Notes: generated by a model from the letters alone, not told the origin. Counted from the first letter of the stretch, positions 31,527 through 40,968 are shown. The stretch: 64,000 nt of DNA from Acidobacteriota bacterium (GCA_020439745.1 JAGQSC010000029.1:186001-250000), one strand, 5' to 3'. Program-made: numbers and translations.

Positions 31527-32627
31527 ATGGCGAAACTTTTCATTGTTGCTACTGAGACAAGTGGGGATTTCTTGGGTGGAGAGTTGTTATGCGAATTGCA
31601 TAAGCTTCATCCGGATCTGCAAGTAACCGGAGTAGGGGGTCCTCAAATGCAGGCCCAAGGTCTCAGACCCATTTACCGGGTCTCAGATTTCAACGTGATG
31701 GGCCTTTTTGAAGTCATTTCGCAGCTAAAAAGATTGAAGCGACAGTTCAATCATATGGTCAAAGAGGTGAACACTTGGAAGCCGGACGCAGTCGTGTTAA
31801 TCGATGCCCCAGACTTCAACATGCGTTTTGCCAAGGCACTAACTGAACAAAACATACCCGTAATCTACTATGTCGGACCGCAAGTTTGGGCATGGCGCGC
31901 AAAACGCGCTGCCCAGTTAGCCAAGTTGGTGGACCACATCATGCTTCTTTTTGAATTTGAGGCGCCGTTCTACAAAGGATTGGACTGCAAAGCTTCGGTG
32001 GTCGGACACCCGCTGGTCGACGAATTGACTCGATTCAAGATGGCACACAAAGAGGATCCTCCCCGAACCAACCAAAAACCGCGCGTTGTGTTGGCTCCGG
32101 GGTCACGAAAAAGAGAAGTGTCCTCATTGTTGCCCATCATGTTGGAATTAATCGATATGAGACCCGAATACCAATTTGCCTTGGCGCTGGCGCCCACGAT
32201 CGAACCTCAGAGTCTGGAATTGGGTGCACGTCGCGATCGCATTGTGATTGGCCAAATGCGCCCCCTGATGGCCAGCGCAGATGCGGCTGTGGTTGCATCG
32301 GGTACAGCGACCCTGGAAACCGGATTGATGGGCGTGCCAATGGTCGTAGGTTACCGACTAAGCTCAGCTTCATACGTACTGGCGAAACGATTAGTGAAAA
32401 CACCGCATGTGGCCTTGGTGAACATCGTCTTAGGTGAACGTGTCGTGCCAGAATTGATCCAAGGTGCCTTTCAGCCTGAAGCCGTAGCGAGACATCTTGA
32501 TTTGCTTGTTAAGCCCACACCTGAACGAAGCTACATGGCTGACAAATTTGCGCAGCTTAACGATTTGTTAGGTGGGGAGGGTGCCAGTCGAAGAGCCGCT
32601 CAGATCGTCTCGGAGTACCTGAGCTGA
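31527..32627 (+). CDS. lpxB: Lipid-A-disaccharide synthase
   Basis: The 366-residue family GT19 glycosyltransferase joins UDP-diacylglucosamine and lipid X to make the lipid A disaccharide. Motifs: ATETSGDFLGGELLCEL (N terminus), VTGVGGPQMQAQGL, LIDAPDFNMRFAKAL, YYVGPQVWAWRAKRA, VVGHPLVDEL, LAPGSRKREV, SGTATLETGLMGVPMVVGYR. No RBS is seen. Its stop overlaps msbA as TGATG. It heads a plus-strand run with msbA, linking lipid A synthesis to export. Confidence 0.96.
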   Translation: MAKLFIVATETSGDFLGGELLCELHKLHPDLQVTGVGGPQMQAQGLRPIYRVSDFNVMGLFEVISQLKRLKRQFNHMVKEVNTWKPDAVVLIDAPDFNMRFAKALTEQNIPVIYYVGPQVWAWRAKRAAQLAKLVDHIMLLFEFEAPFYKGLDCKASVVGHPLVDELTRFKMAHKEDPPRTNQKPRVVLAPGSRKREVSSLLPIMLELIDMRPEYQFALALAPTIEPQSLELGARRDRIVIGQMRPLMASADAAVVASGTATLETGLMGVPMVVGYRLSSASYVLAKRLVKTPHVALVNIVLGERVVPELIQGAFQPEAVARHLDLLVKPTPERSYMADKFAQLNDLLGGEGASRRAAQIVSEYLS

Positions 32628-34489
32628 TGTGGAAGCTGGCTCGACTTGCATTGCCCTATAAGGCCCATTTCGTTGCGGCACTGTTTTCTTTGATCATGGC
32701 AGCCTTTTTCGGAGCCGCCTTAACTGCAACCGTCAAGCCTCTGTTTGATGAAGTGTTAGCGACTGGGCCCAAGGTGGAAGAAAGTCCCAGTCGTGTGGAC
32801 CAGATCTTTAAGTATCAGGACGAAATGTTGGATGACTTCAAGACCTGGCTCCAGGAAGCTGGCATTTCTCTCGACCGGCTTGGTATGGGGGACGGAGGCT
32901 TTGATCTTGAGAATCCGTTGCCTTGGGCCCTTTTGGTGTTGGTCGTGTTTCTCGCTCAGTCCATTTTTGAGTTTCTTGGAACCTACACTATGGGTCGTAT
33001 TGGACTGCATGTGGTTGTGGATGTTCGAAGACAGTTACTGGAACATGTCATGTCGCTTCCGCTGCAGTTTTTCAAGAGTTTCGGGACCGGTGATGTGCTT
33101 TCACGGGTCAACAACGATGTCACACGGATCCAGAATGCCATTTCTTCAAAGGTCGGCGAGCTGATCAAGGAGGGAACGCTCTCCATTGTTCTGGTGGTTT
33201 TGCTTTTTTGGATGAGCTTTAAGGCATCGCTAGTGTTGTTTGTGTTAGTGCCGTTGATCGGCGGTCCCGTCGTCTATTTCACACGAAAAATTCGCAAGAA
33301 TGCACAGCGTTCTCAGGCTGCGCTGGGTAAACTCTCAGCACATCTGAAAGAAGTGCTTGTGGGGGTACGCATTGTCAAGGCGTTTAACAGAGAGCAGTTT
33401 GAGGCAAACCGGTTGGACTATGACAATCGCTCGTTCTTGAAGTATGCCTTGAGGGAGCTGTTAATTGTCTCGCTGACCACGCCTGTGATTGGGTTCGTAG
33501 GCATCGTCGTGATCGTGTCCTTTGTATCTTTCGGTAGTTATGTGGTTCAAACCACCAATTTATCCTCTGGCGATTTTATGGTGTATGTGTTGTTCATATA
33601 TCAGCTTTACCAGCCAATCAAGCGGATGGCGCGTGCCAATAGTGAGTTGCAGCAAGCTGCAGGTGTCTTGCCGCGCATTGAGGAAGTACTTGCTTGGAAG
33701 AATGACATTTTGGAACCCAAGGAACCTGTTCGACCTGGGCCCTTTCCGCAGGTGGAACAAATCGCTTTTGACCATGTGAGTTTCACCTATCAGCCGGGCA
33801 AGGATCCCGCGGTGCATGACGTGAGTTTTCAGGTGGCATGCGGCACCACCGTGGCGTTGGTTGGTGCGTCTGGTAGTGGTAAGTCAACTCTGGTGAACCT
33901 GCTACCCAGGTTTTACGATCCGACATCGGGACGTATTCTCATTGATGGCGTGGATATTCGCCAGATGAGTAAACGCGATTTGCGAGACTTAATTGGCGTG
34001 GTCACACAAGACACAATCCTCTTTGATGATACGGTGCATAACAACATCGCTTATGGCTCGGTTGTGGACCGCGAACAGGTTCGCGCCGCGGCTGAACAAG
34101 CTTATGCACATGAGTTTATTGACCATCTGGATTATGGGTATGACACGATGATTGGCGAAAGTGGCAATCGTCTCTCTGGAGGGCAAAGGCAACGAATCTC
34201 CATTGCCCGTGCAATCCTAAAAAATGCGCCGATCTTAATACTCGATGAGGCTACTTCTGCCTTGGACACTGAATCGGAACGAGTGGTGCAATTGGCCCTG
34301 GACAACTTAATGATGCAGAAGACCACCATCGTGGTTGCTCATCGGTTATCGACCATTCGAAGGGCGGACTGTATTTTGGTCATGGAACAGGGCCGTGTCG
34401 TGGAACGCGGAAATCACAAGTCACTCATGGGCCAGAATGGCGCCTATCAACGGTTGATTCGGTTGCAGGAGGGTTCAGATGCTATTTAG
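32627..34489 (+). CDS. msbA: ABC exporter, MsbA-like lipid A flippase
   Basis: The 620-residue half-transporter has six membrane helices (about 1-340) with a longer loop than usual between TM1 and TM2 (about 45-100). The ATPase domain has Walker A GASGSGKST (about 417-425), Q-loop VTQDTILFDD, signature LSGGQRQRISIARA, Walker B ILILDEATSALD and H-loop AHRLST. It overlaps lpxB by one base (TGATG) and yicC by 11 bases. Assignment to lipid A-core flipping rests on this context; other lipids or drugs are possible substrates. Confidence 0.9.
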   Translation: MWKLARLALPYKAHFVAALFSLIMAAFFGAALTATVKPLFDEVLATGPKVEESPSRVDQIFKYQDEMLDDFKTWLQEAGISLDRLGMGDGGFDLENPLPWALLVLVVFLAQSIFEFLGTYTMGRIGLHVVVDVRRQLLEHVMSLPLQFFKSFGTGDVLSRVNNDVTRIQNAISSKVGELIKEGTLSIVLVVLLFWMSFKASLVLFVLVPLIGGPVVYFTRKIRKNAQRSQAALGKLSAHLKEVLVGVRIVKAFNREQFEANRLDYDNRSFLKYALRELLIVSLTTPVIGFVGIVVIVSFVSFGSYVVQTTNLSSGDFMVYVLFIYQLYQPIKRMARANSELQQAAGVLPRIEEVLAWKNDILEPKEPVRPGPFPQVEQIAFDHVSFTYQPGKDPAVHDVSFQVACGTTVALVGASGSGKSTLVNLLPRFYDPTSGRILIDGVDIRQMSKRDLRDLIGVVTQDTILFDDTVHNNIAYGSVVDREQVRAAAEQAYAHEFIDHLDYGYDTMIGESGNRLSGGQRQRISIARAILKNAPILILDEATSALDTESERVVQLALDNLMMQKTTIVVAHRLSTIRRADCILVMEQGRVVERGNHKSLMGQNGAYQRLIRLQEGSDAI

Positions 34490-35366
34490 CATGACGGGGT
34501 TTGGAGAAGCTAGCTACGAGGACGGTCGGATAAAGATCGGGTACCGGATCCGCGCTGTCAATCATCGGGCACTGGACATCAATATGCGACTTCCCGTTGA
34601 GTTGCTTTACCTAGAACCCGCTCTTCGCAAGCTGATTCAGGAACGAGTCTTTAGGGGTCGCATCGATATCCAGGTTGAGTTTTCCCTTCTTGATGATGAA
34701 GTGCAACCTCCTTCCAGATTGGATGTCGCTCGGTTCAAGCAGTTACTTTCCGTTGCGAGAAGGATGATGCAGGAGGCCGAGGTCCAAGGACCCATTGATG
34801 TGAACACGCTGCTCAGGACACCGGATTTGATTGTGGTGGATCGGACTGGATTCGTACTGCCTAATGACGACGAGGGCCGGGTATTGGACACTATGGAGCG
34901 TGCCATTGAGACCCTGCTTGATAGTCGAGCAAATGAAGGCGTTCACCTGTTCGAGGATGTGAAAGGGCGATTCGAAATCGTTTCAGAACTGGTTCCACAG
35001 ATTGAAAGCGCCATTCTGCAACGGCGTGAAGATCTCGTGGACCAGATGAAGAAGCGGTTGGATGGCCTAAGGGGCGATTTGAATTTGGATGAAAGTCGCC
35101 TTTATCAGGAGGCTGTGTTCTGGGCAGATCGCCTGGACGTATCCGAAGAGATCACACGTCTGAATGCGCATTTGACATCCGTTCAGTCAGAGCTGCTGAA
35201 TCCGGAACGCCCTTATGGCAAACGCCTAGAATTTATCACTCAAGAGATTCTACGTGAGGTGACAACGCTGGGAAACAAGGCCAAACTGGAACAGGTTTCG
35301 GGAAAAATAGTGACGCTTAAGACAGAATTGGAGAAGATCCGTGAGCAGCTCGCAAATATCGAATGA
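34479..35366 (+). CDS. yicC: YicC/YloC-family endoribonuclease
   Basis: The 295-residue protein starts MLFSMTGFGEASYEDGRIKI and has the YicC N-terminal domain (about 1-155; RAVNHRALDINMRLP, RGRIDIQVEF). The DUF1732 C-terminal domain (about 210-295) has VFWADRLDVSEEITRLNAHL and GKRLEFITQEILREVTTLGN. Members were recently shown to be ribonucleases. AGGAGG lies ahead of the ATG inside the msbA end. Its 3' end overlaps gmk by 26 bases, giving the conserved yicC-gmk-rpoZ order. Confidence 0.94.
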   Translation: MLFSMTGFGEASYEDGRIKIGYRIRAVNHRALDINMRLPVELLYLEPALRKLIQERVFRGRIDIQVEFSLLDDEVQPPSRLDVARFKQLLSVARRMMQEAEVQGPIDVNTLLRTPDLIVVDRTGFVLPNDDEGRVLDTMERAIETLLDSRANEGVHLFEDVKGRFEIVSELVPQIESAILQRREDLVDQMKKRLDGLRGDLNLDESRLYQEAVFWADRLDVSEEITRLNAHLTSVQSELLNPERPYGKRLEFITQEILREVTTLGNKAKLEQVSGKIVTLKTELEKIREQLANIE

Positions 35367-35982
35367 GTCTGGTCGCCTTTGGGTTATTTCGGCACCTTCA
35401 GGCGCGGGTAAATCGAGTATTTTGAAGCGGGTGTTACGCGAACTTGAAGGCACTGCCTTTTCCGTTAGTCATACAACACGGGACCCTCGCCCTGGAGAAA
35501 GACATGGGGTTGACTACTATTTCGTTAGTCGTTCGGACTTTGAGAAGGCGCGTGATCGGGGTGAATTGTTGGAGTGGGCCGAGTACAATCAAAACTTCTA
35601 CGGGACCTCTGAGGCCTTTGTGACGGCACAGGTATCCCAAGGTCTGGACGTATTTCTCGATATCGAAGTCGTGGGAGCTGCCCAAGTCCGTCAACGGCTA
35701 CCCGAGTCCAAGAGCATTTTCGTGATGCCTCCGTCTCGCGACGCTCTGGAACAGCGGCTCGTACTCAGAGGTACTGAGTCGGCAGAATCACTCGCTCGGC
35801 GACTTAGTGTTGCCAACAAGGAAGTTCGCTGTGCCCTGGACTACGACTTTGTAATCGTCAATGATCGTTTGGATGATGCGGTGGATATTCTTAAGAAAAT
35901 CATCATGGCGGACCGCTGCCAGCTAGACCGGCAGCGACAAAAAACGCAACATCTTATTGATGACTTCGATGCAAACGGGTAA
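35341..35982 (+). CDS. gmk: Guanylate kinase
   Basis: The 213-residue protein phosphorylates GMP to GDP. P-loop SAPSGAGKSSILKRVL (about 17-32), GMP-binding SHTTRDPRPGERHGVDYYFV (about 43-62), and LEWAEYNQNFYGTSE are all present. Start is GTG 35341, with GGAGAAG upstream, inside the end of yicC. rpoZ follows after 44 bases. Confidence 0.96.
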   Translation: MSSSQISNESGRLWVISAPSGAGKSSILKRVLRELEGTAFSVSHTTRDPRPGERHGVDYYFVSRSDFEKARDRGELLEWAEYNQNFYGTSEAFVTAQVSQGLDVFLDIEVVGAAQVRQRLPESKSIFVMPPSRDALEQRLVLRGTESAESLARRLSVANKEVRCALDYDFVIVNDRLDDAVDILKKIIMADRCQLDRQRQKTQHLIDDFDANG

Positions 35983-36026
35983 CATAGGCGTTTATGCGAA
36001 TTTTGCAAAGAGGAAGCAAAGAATAA

Positions 36027-36227
36027 ATGTTTGTCCCAGAAGACGTTGGAAGTAAGTATCGAATGATTGTGCTGGCAGGTCAGCGAGTGGCGCAACTTCA
36101 AAAAGGTGCCAAGCCGCGCGTTACGTGTAAAGAGCGAGAAAAGTACACGACGGTGGCAACCCGTGAAGTCATGGAAAATAAGATTGATTACAAGCACACG
36201 CCTGACCATCCTGATTTCGAAGGTTAG
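36027..36227 (+). CDS. rpoZ: RNA polymerase omega subunit
   Basis: The 66-residue protein carries the omega core: KYRMIVLAGQRVAQLQKGAK (about 10-29) and TTVATREVMENKIDY (about 41-55), matching the conserved helix and the T-x-A-x-REV motif. Omega helps assemble the beta' subunit and forms a ppGpp site in some bacteria. It lies between gmk and coaBC as in many proteobacteria and acidobacteria. AGAGGAAG is upstream of the ATG. Confidence 0.93.
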   Translation: MFVPEDVGSKYRMIVLAGQRVAQLQKGAKPRVTCKEREKYTTVATREVMENKIDYKHTPDHPDFEG

Positions 36228-36233
36228 TACTGC

Positions 36234-37454
36234 GTGAAACAATCCGGCCAAATCCTCCTGGGTGTGAGTGGGGGGATCGCCGCGTACAAAGCTGCGGAAC
36301 TCGCGCGGTTGTTGGTAAAGAATGGTTGGTCGGTGATTCCGTCAATGACTCGAACAGCGACGGAATTTATGGGTACGCTCACGCTTGCATCGATTACCGA
36401 GCATGAGGTCCACATCGATGTGGGCGACCACAGCCCGATGGATCATATCCGGACGGTGAGATCTTCGGACCTATTGCTCGTCGCCCCAGCGACAGCACAT
36501 ACCATAGCTAAGTTTGCACACGGGCAAGCGGATGATTTTTTGAGTGCAGCCTATTTGGCCCACAAAGGTCCTTCACTGATTTGCCCTTCCATGAACACCG
36601 CCATGTGGCATCATCCTGCTACCCAGCGCAACCTCTCGATGTTACGCGATGACGGTGTTTTGATCTGCCCCCCAGATTCAGGTGAGTTGGCTTGTGGTGA
36701 GTGGGGAGATGGACGCTTGGCGGAAGCGGAAACGATTTTGGAATATGTCGCCTACAGCCTGTCTCCGAAACACCCGACATTGCAGGGTAAGAAAGTCGTG
36801 GTCTCAGCGGGGCCCACTTGTGAGGATCTTGACCCAGTGCGTTTCCTATCCAACAGGAGCACGGGCCTGATGGGTTTTGCAATTGCGCGTGCACTGTGGT
36901 GTGCGGGGGCTGAGGTGGTGTTGGTTAGTGGTCCCACGCACTTGAGAGTCCCGGCTGGCGTTCAAATGGTTAAGGTGCGTAGCGCGGCTGAGATGGCGGA
37001 GGCAGTGCATGGACACCGAAACGGGGCAGCATCTGTGATCATGAACGCAGCGGTTGCGGACTATCGTCCTGCTTATCATCCACATAAGCTAAAAAAAGAC
37101 AGTTTCAACGGCGTTCTGGCTCTAAATCGGACGGAAGATATTCTCGCGACCCTGGGCAAGGATAAGAATGGCTGTTTGTTGATTGGTTTTGCGGCGGAAA
37201 CTGAAGACGGCATCGTTAATGGACGAAAAAAGCTTATCCACAAGAATTGCGATGGCGTTGTTGTTAATCGGGTTGGCATAGCGGGACAAGGGTTCGAAAG
37301 CGATACGAACCAAGGTACTTTGATTTGGCGTGATGGGCGGGAAATCCCATTGCCCATGGCATCAAAACAAGATTTTGCCAACCTGCTGGTGACTGAAATC
37401 GGTGATTTCATGCATGATTTGGCCGGGATACCGAACCGCGATATGGCCCAGTAG
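36234..37454 (+). CDS. coaBC: Phosphopantothenoylcysteine synthetase / decarboxylase
   Basis: The 406-residue bifunctional enzyme of CoA synthesis. The N-terminal CoaC flavoprotein part has ILLGVSGGIAAYKAAELARL and CPSMNTAMWHHPATQ (family motif PxMNxxMW). The C-terminal CoaB part has VVSAGPTCEDLDPVRFLSNR, GFAIARALWCAGAEVVLVSG, NAAVADYRPAYH and GFAAETED. GTG 36234 is the start, six bases after rpoZ. The last 93 bases overlap an antisense small gene. Confidence 0.96.
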   Translation: MKQSGQILLGVSGGIAAYKAAELARLLVKNGWSVIPSMTRTATEFMGTLTLASITEHEVHIDVGDHSPMDHIRTVRSSDLLLVAPATAHTIAKFAHGQADDFLSAAYLAHKGPSLICPSMNTAMWHHPATQRNLSMLRDDGVLICPPDSGELACGEWGDGRLAEAETILEYVAYSLSPKHPTLQGKKVVVSAGPTCEDLDPVRFLSNRSTGLMGFAIARALWCAGAEVVLVSGPTHLRVPAGVQMVKVRSAAEMAEAVHGHRNGAASVIMNAAVADYRPAYHPHKLKKDSFNGVLALNRTEDILATLGKDKNGCLLIGFAAETEDGIVNGRKKLIHKNCDGVVVNRVGIAGQGFESDTNQGTLIWRDGREIPLPMASKQDFANLLVTEIGDFMHDLAGIPNRDMAQ

Positions 37455-37607
37455 CGCTTGAACGTGTGCCACCATTTCGGTGCCGAAGGTCAATGTTAAG
37501 CATCCAGGCGAACGTGAGGTAGCCAAATAAAGTCCATCCGTGGTCGGCGCCAGTGAGGTGAGGATATTACTTACCCTAGGTGTCACACGGATGGTGATGT
37601 GATTCAT
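37362..37607 (-). CDS. Small protein, possibly DUF4911-like
   Basis: The 81-residue protein starts in the mltG stop (ATGA overlap at 37607-37604), which supports translation. The first 60 residues (ITIRVTPRVSNILTSLAP, then YLATSRSPGCLTLTFGTEMV) resemble short alpha/beta domains such as DUF4911, but the match is only by eye. The last 31 codons lie antisense to the end of coaBC. A non-functional extension of the mltG reading unit cannot be excluded. Confidence 0.5.
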   Translation of the reverse strand: MNHITIRVTPRVSNILTSLAPTTDGLYLATSRSPGCLTLTFGTEMVAHVQALLGHIAVRYPGQIMHEITDFSHQQVGKILF

Positions 37608-38611
37608 CTTTGGTACTGTTGCACGGCGCGCGTATGTTCACGCAACGTTTCACTGAAATGGTGACTGCCATCGTTTTTTGCGACAAAGAACAGGTAACGG
37701 TGTTGTTCGGGATTCAGTGCCGCCTCCAGGGACGCTTTTCCGGGACTGGCAATAGGGCCCGGAGGTAAGCCCACGTAAACATAGGTGTTGTACGGGTGAT
37801 CAATAAGAATATCGCTCCGATAAATCTTGCCGCGATATCGGTTCATAAGTTTGAGTGCATAGATGATCGTTGGGTCGCATTGAAGGAGCATCTTCTTTTC
37901 CAGCCTGCGGTGAAACACACCTGAAATGGTATATCTTTCACTGGCAATCGCTGTTTCTTTTTCGATCAATGACGCCATAGTTACCCATTGCCGAACAGTG
38001 AGTCCCGATCCCTGTAACAGCGGCCATAATGATTCGGTTTGGTCCTTAAAGTGTTGCGTGAGGACCCCAACCACCTCGTCTGGGGTAAGGTCTTGCGGCA
38101 AGAAATAGGTTTCTGGCAACAGATAACCTTCTAGATTGATCGCTTCCGGATCCAGGTCGGTAATGTGTTTTGGGTCCTTAAGCACTTGCAAAAACTCGTC
38201 GGCATCGCCCCATCGCGTGCTGCCAAGAGTGGCTGCCATATCCCAGATGTCCAGGCCCTCTGGAACCGTCAACTTGAATAGTGCCTCATCGCCCCTATGA
38301 AGAATATCGATCACCTCCAGTGCCGAAACTTCCTCAGGTAGTCGATAGGTGCCTGTCTTAACGATGACGTCCTTCTTGAAGACACGGATGACCAAATGGG
38401 CTAATTCGGGATCCGGCATCAAATCGCGACCATGCAGCTGTTTCAACACCTCCTTGAGTGATGCACCCGATTGTATGCGGATGTATCTTTGGTCTTCGGG
38501 CACGATTCTGCGGGTATTAAACTCCTGATGGACGTGGTTCGTGAACCAAATGGCTAGGATGATGTGTGCTGCAATCAAGAGAAACAGCACCAGTCTGACG
38601 ACCCACTTCAT
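37604..38611 (-). CDS. mltG: Endolytic murein transglycosylase
   Basis: The 335-residue YceG-family protein cuts nascent peptidoglycan and so helps end glycan chains. One N-terminal membrane helix (VVRLVLFLLIAAHIILAIWF) anchors it. A LysM-like region follows (about 45-110), then the catalytic domain with LEGYLLPETYFLPQ (about 160-173), MASLIEKETAIASERY (catalytic Glu region), FHRRLEKKMLLQCDPTIIYA and NTYVYVGLPPGPIASPG. It lies six bases after the histidine phosphatase gene. Confidence 0.95.
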   Translation of the reverse strand: MKWVVRLVLFLLIAAHIILAIWFTNHVHQEFNTRRIVPEDQRYIRIQSGASLKEVLKQLHGRDLMPDPELAHLVIRVFKKDVIVKTGTYRLPEEVSALEVIDILHRGDEALFKLTVPEGLDIWDMAATLGSTRWGDADEFLQVLKDPKHITDLDPEAINLEGYLLPETYFLPQDLTPDEVVGVLTQHFKDQTESLWPLLQGSGLTVRQWVTMASLIEKETAIASERYTISGVFHRRLEKKMLLQCDPTIIYALKLMNRYRGKIYRSDILIDHPYNTYVYVGLPPGPIASPGKASLEAALNPEQHRYLFFVAKNDGSHHFSETLREHTRAVQQYQR

Positions 38612-38616
38612 GGCGT

Positions 38617-39087
38617 TCAGTCGACGTAGAATCGCAGTTTTTGCGAACGGCAGGTGTCAGCCGTGAGAATCAGGACGAAAAGATTGTCATAATCCTGGTC
38701 GTCAATGGGTGAGCATGAACAACCCAACGCCTGGATGATTTGGGGAATCGTGTTCGAATGGCCCACCACCAGTAGTGTCTTTCCAGGGCTTTCAAGTCGA
38801 TCAACGAGCTTGGCCTGGTCTTCGGCGGCGATGATCTCGACGGGTAGTTGATGCATGCTTGCAATGGGTTCGGCCGTTCGGCGGGTGCGCAGAAATTGTG
38901 AACTGATGACGCCGTCCAACTCGATTTCCCTCAAAAGGCGATTGAGTTTGCGTACCCGCTCATGTCCCTTTTCACTGAGATCAGGATCAGCTTGGTCGGC
39001 TTGTTTCTCAGCATGCCTCACCACATAAATGATGACGGGTTGAGATGAGTCGTTAATTGCGCAGATAAAAAGTAATATAGAAAACAT
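38617..39087 (-). CDS. SixA-like histidine phosphatase with N-terminal hydrophobic segment
   Basis: About 156 residues. The phosphohistidine catalytic motif VVRHAEKQAD (RHAEK, about 24-28) and the second His in VVGHSNTIPQIIQAL (about 106-120) place it in the histidine phosphatase superfamily near SixA. The hydrophobic start MFSILLFICAINDSSQ may be a signal peptide, which would put it in the periplasm, unlike cytoplasmic SixA. ATG 39087 is chosen; GTG 39090 is next to it. The preceding gene ends at 39091, so there is no gap. Confidence 0.85.
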   Translation of the reverse strand: MFSILLFICAINDSSQPVIIYVVRHAEKQADQADPDLSEKGHERVRKLNRLLREIELDGVISSQFLRTRRTAEPIASMHQLPVEIIAAEDQAKLVDRLESPGKTLLVVGHSNTIPQIIQALGCSCSPIDDQDYDNLFVLILTADTCRSQKLRFYVD

Positions 39088-39090
39088 CAC

Positions 39091-40890
39091 CTACAACCTG
39101 GATTCCAGAAATTCACCGAGCGCCTTGTCATAGCTAATGAGATCGATGTAATCGCGAAACTCTCTGAACTTAGTAATCGGCATATCTTCAGGCGCGTATT
39201 TCTTGAGGAGGGACCAGGTGTCTTCAAAGGTCAACGGCTCGCCGTCCTCGCGATTAATAGAAATCTGATTGTTGGTGAAATGGCATACGAACACTTTGCG
39301 TTTGAATCTGAGAATCACAGACCCACGGTATCCCCGATTTGCCGAGATCATGTGTCCACCAAACAACGCCATAATTGCGGTCCAGGGGACGTCCTGGCTA
39401 GAGCCCTGATCGACCTTAAGACGAATGTGGTCATTGGCCACTTGAAGTAATTCGATATCTACGTTCTTGAAATTACTTTGGATGTGCGCATAGTTGGATC
39501 CTGCCGCAACTTCATGAGCCTGCTCACCAAAGAACATGTTGATTTTGTCGACGAGTTCCGTGCAAGTCTCATAGGGTTCGAGCCATCCGCGAAGCTGGAG
39601 CAAGTACGCCTGATCGGGGTCGGTACTTGCTAGACACAAATCTACAATCTTTGTGAATACGTGGTTAACTTGTGATTCATCGACACTGGGATGGTCTTTG
39701 AAAACGGGAACCAATTTGCGAACGTGTTGGAACTGGTTCTCCTGTATCGCCAATTCGATAGTCGACTGAATGGCCGCTGCGGGGATCTGTTTGAGTTTGA
39801 AGGCTACGTTGTCAACAACTGGAAGAATCTTGGCAAGATCTTTTGAAGGCAAGACCGTTCTGATCGCATTGAGAAAACACCGTTCTGAAATCTCGTTTTC
39901 GTTATGTCGCCAAGCCAACTCTCCGATCCTCATTTGGTGTTCGAGACTTGGATTAATTTCGATGAGTTTCAGTAGGGTCTCGCGAGCCTTATCTCCTTTT
40001 TCACTTTCATAGAGCATTTCCGCATGAGCCAGACCCGTATTGACAACCACATCGGGATCTTTGTCTTCACTGCTCTTGCGCGAGGGCACGGCCAGCGAAA
40101 GCACCAACCAGGCAAAAGCCATCAAGGGCATTGTCCACGTGGTCGACCAGTTGAGTTGATCTACATACGGATGACCTTTGGAAATGACGACAGCAAATGC
40201 CAAGCCATAGAGAAAGACAAATGAGACATAGGGAACCTTCACCTCAAAAAGGAAAGGCTTGCCCAGCCATCCCCTCACATTGAAGGTGACGATGGTTCGA
40301 GGCGCAACGATCCAACCGGTCAGAACGATGACGCCCAATGCATAGGCCCAAGAGAATGCCGGGGATGGGAAGTTAGCTACCGTTTGAGGCACCATCGAAA
40401 AAGCAGCCGCTGAACCAACGTACACAACAACAGCGGTAATCGTGTGGTAGACATGCTCGAGGATAAAGCCCGCCAAGGGAAGGAAAAACAAAGTCAGGAT
40501 TACAACCCAGGCACCGTGTCCAGTGAACATACGGGCTAACTTTTCCTTGAGCGAGCGTCGTTCCAACATTGGCCGCTTTACGCGTACCAAGGAATCGTAG
40601 CTGACGCGTGTGCCTTCTGAGACGAGATTGCGATACTCTGGATCCTCTAAAACCTTGGGCGTTTCACGGATTGTGATCGCAATCTCGTGACTTATCGTCC
40701 CCTGGTCCACGTCCCAGTCAAGGGCATAGTTGAGGGCCGTCTTTAGTTCGGACCTCCGATTTTCCATTTCCCGGTGGTCTGGAATAAATAAAAAGAAGTG
40801 GCTGAGTATACATACCAGCGTTAACGCAATCGCCGCCCATGGAGGTTTGCCGGAACGCGTTTTTGACTCCATCGCTGGGTAAACAATCAT
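39091..40890 (-). CDS. Membrane protein: degenerate rhomboid-like domain plus helical repeats
   Basis: The 599-residue protein has one N-terminal membrane helix (about 17-36), a soluble loop, then a group of about six membrane helices (about 125-270). Spacing resembles a rhomboid fold: GHGAWVVILTLFFLPLAGFI, then LEH and VYVGSAAAFS. However, the catalytic GxSG is replaced by SPAFSWAYALG (about 176-186), and the last helix has no His. TPR-like helices (about 285-450) and a C-terminal alpha/beta domain (about 480-599) follow. Rhomboid relation is by eye only. It abuts the phosphatase gene and lies downstream of iscA. Confidence 0.6.
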   Translation of the reverse strand: MIVYPAMESKTRSGKPPWAAIALTLVCILSHFFLFIPDHREMENRRSELKTALNYALDWDVDQGTISHEIAITIRETPKVLEDPEYRNLVSEGTRVSYDSLVRVKRPMLERRSLKEKLARMFTGHGAWVVILTLFFLPLAGFILEHVYHTITAVVVYVGSAAAFSMVPQTVANFPSPAFSWAYALGVIVLTGWIVAPRTIVTFNVRGWLGKPFLFEVKVPYVSFVFLYGLAFAVVISKGHPYVDQLNWSTTWTMPLMAFAWLVLSLAVPSRKSSEDKDPDVVVNTGLAHAEMLYESEKGDKARETLLKLIEINPSLEHQMRIGELAWRHNENEISERCFLNAIRTVLPSKDLAKILPVVDNVAFKLKQIPAAAIQSTIELAIQENQFQHVRKLVPVFKDHPSVDESQVNHVFTKIVDLCLASTDPDQAYLLQLRGWLEPYETCTELVDKINMFFGEQAHEVAAGSNYAHIQSNFKNVDIELLQVANDHIRLKVDQGSSQDVPWTAIMALFGGHMISANRGYRGSVILRFKRKVFVCHFTNNQISINREDGEPLTFEDTWSLLKKYAPEDMPITKFREFRDYIDLISYDKALGEFLESRL

Positions 40891-40968
40891 AAGTTACTGC
40901 TCGCCTTATCTTTGCAATTATCATCGCATAATAGGCAACACCGGCAAACCAAAAGTCGGTTGAACCAA

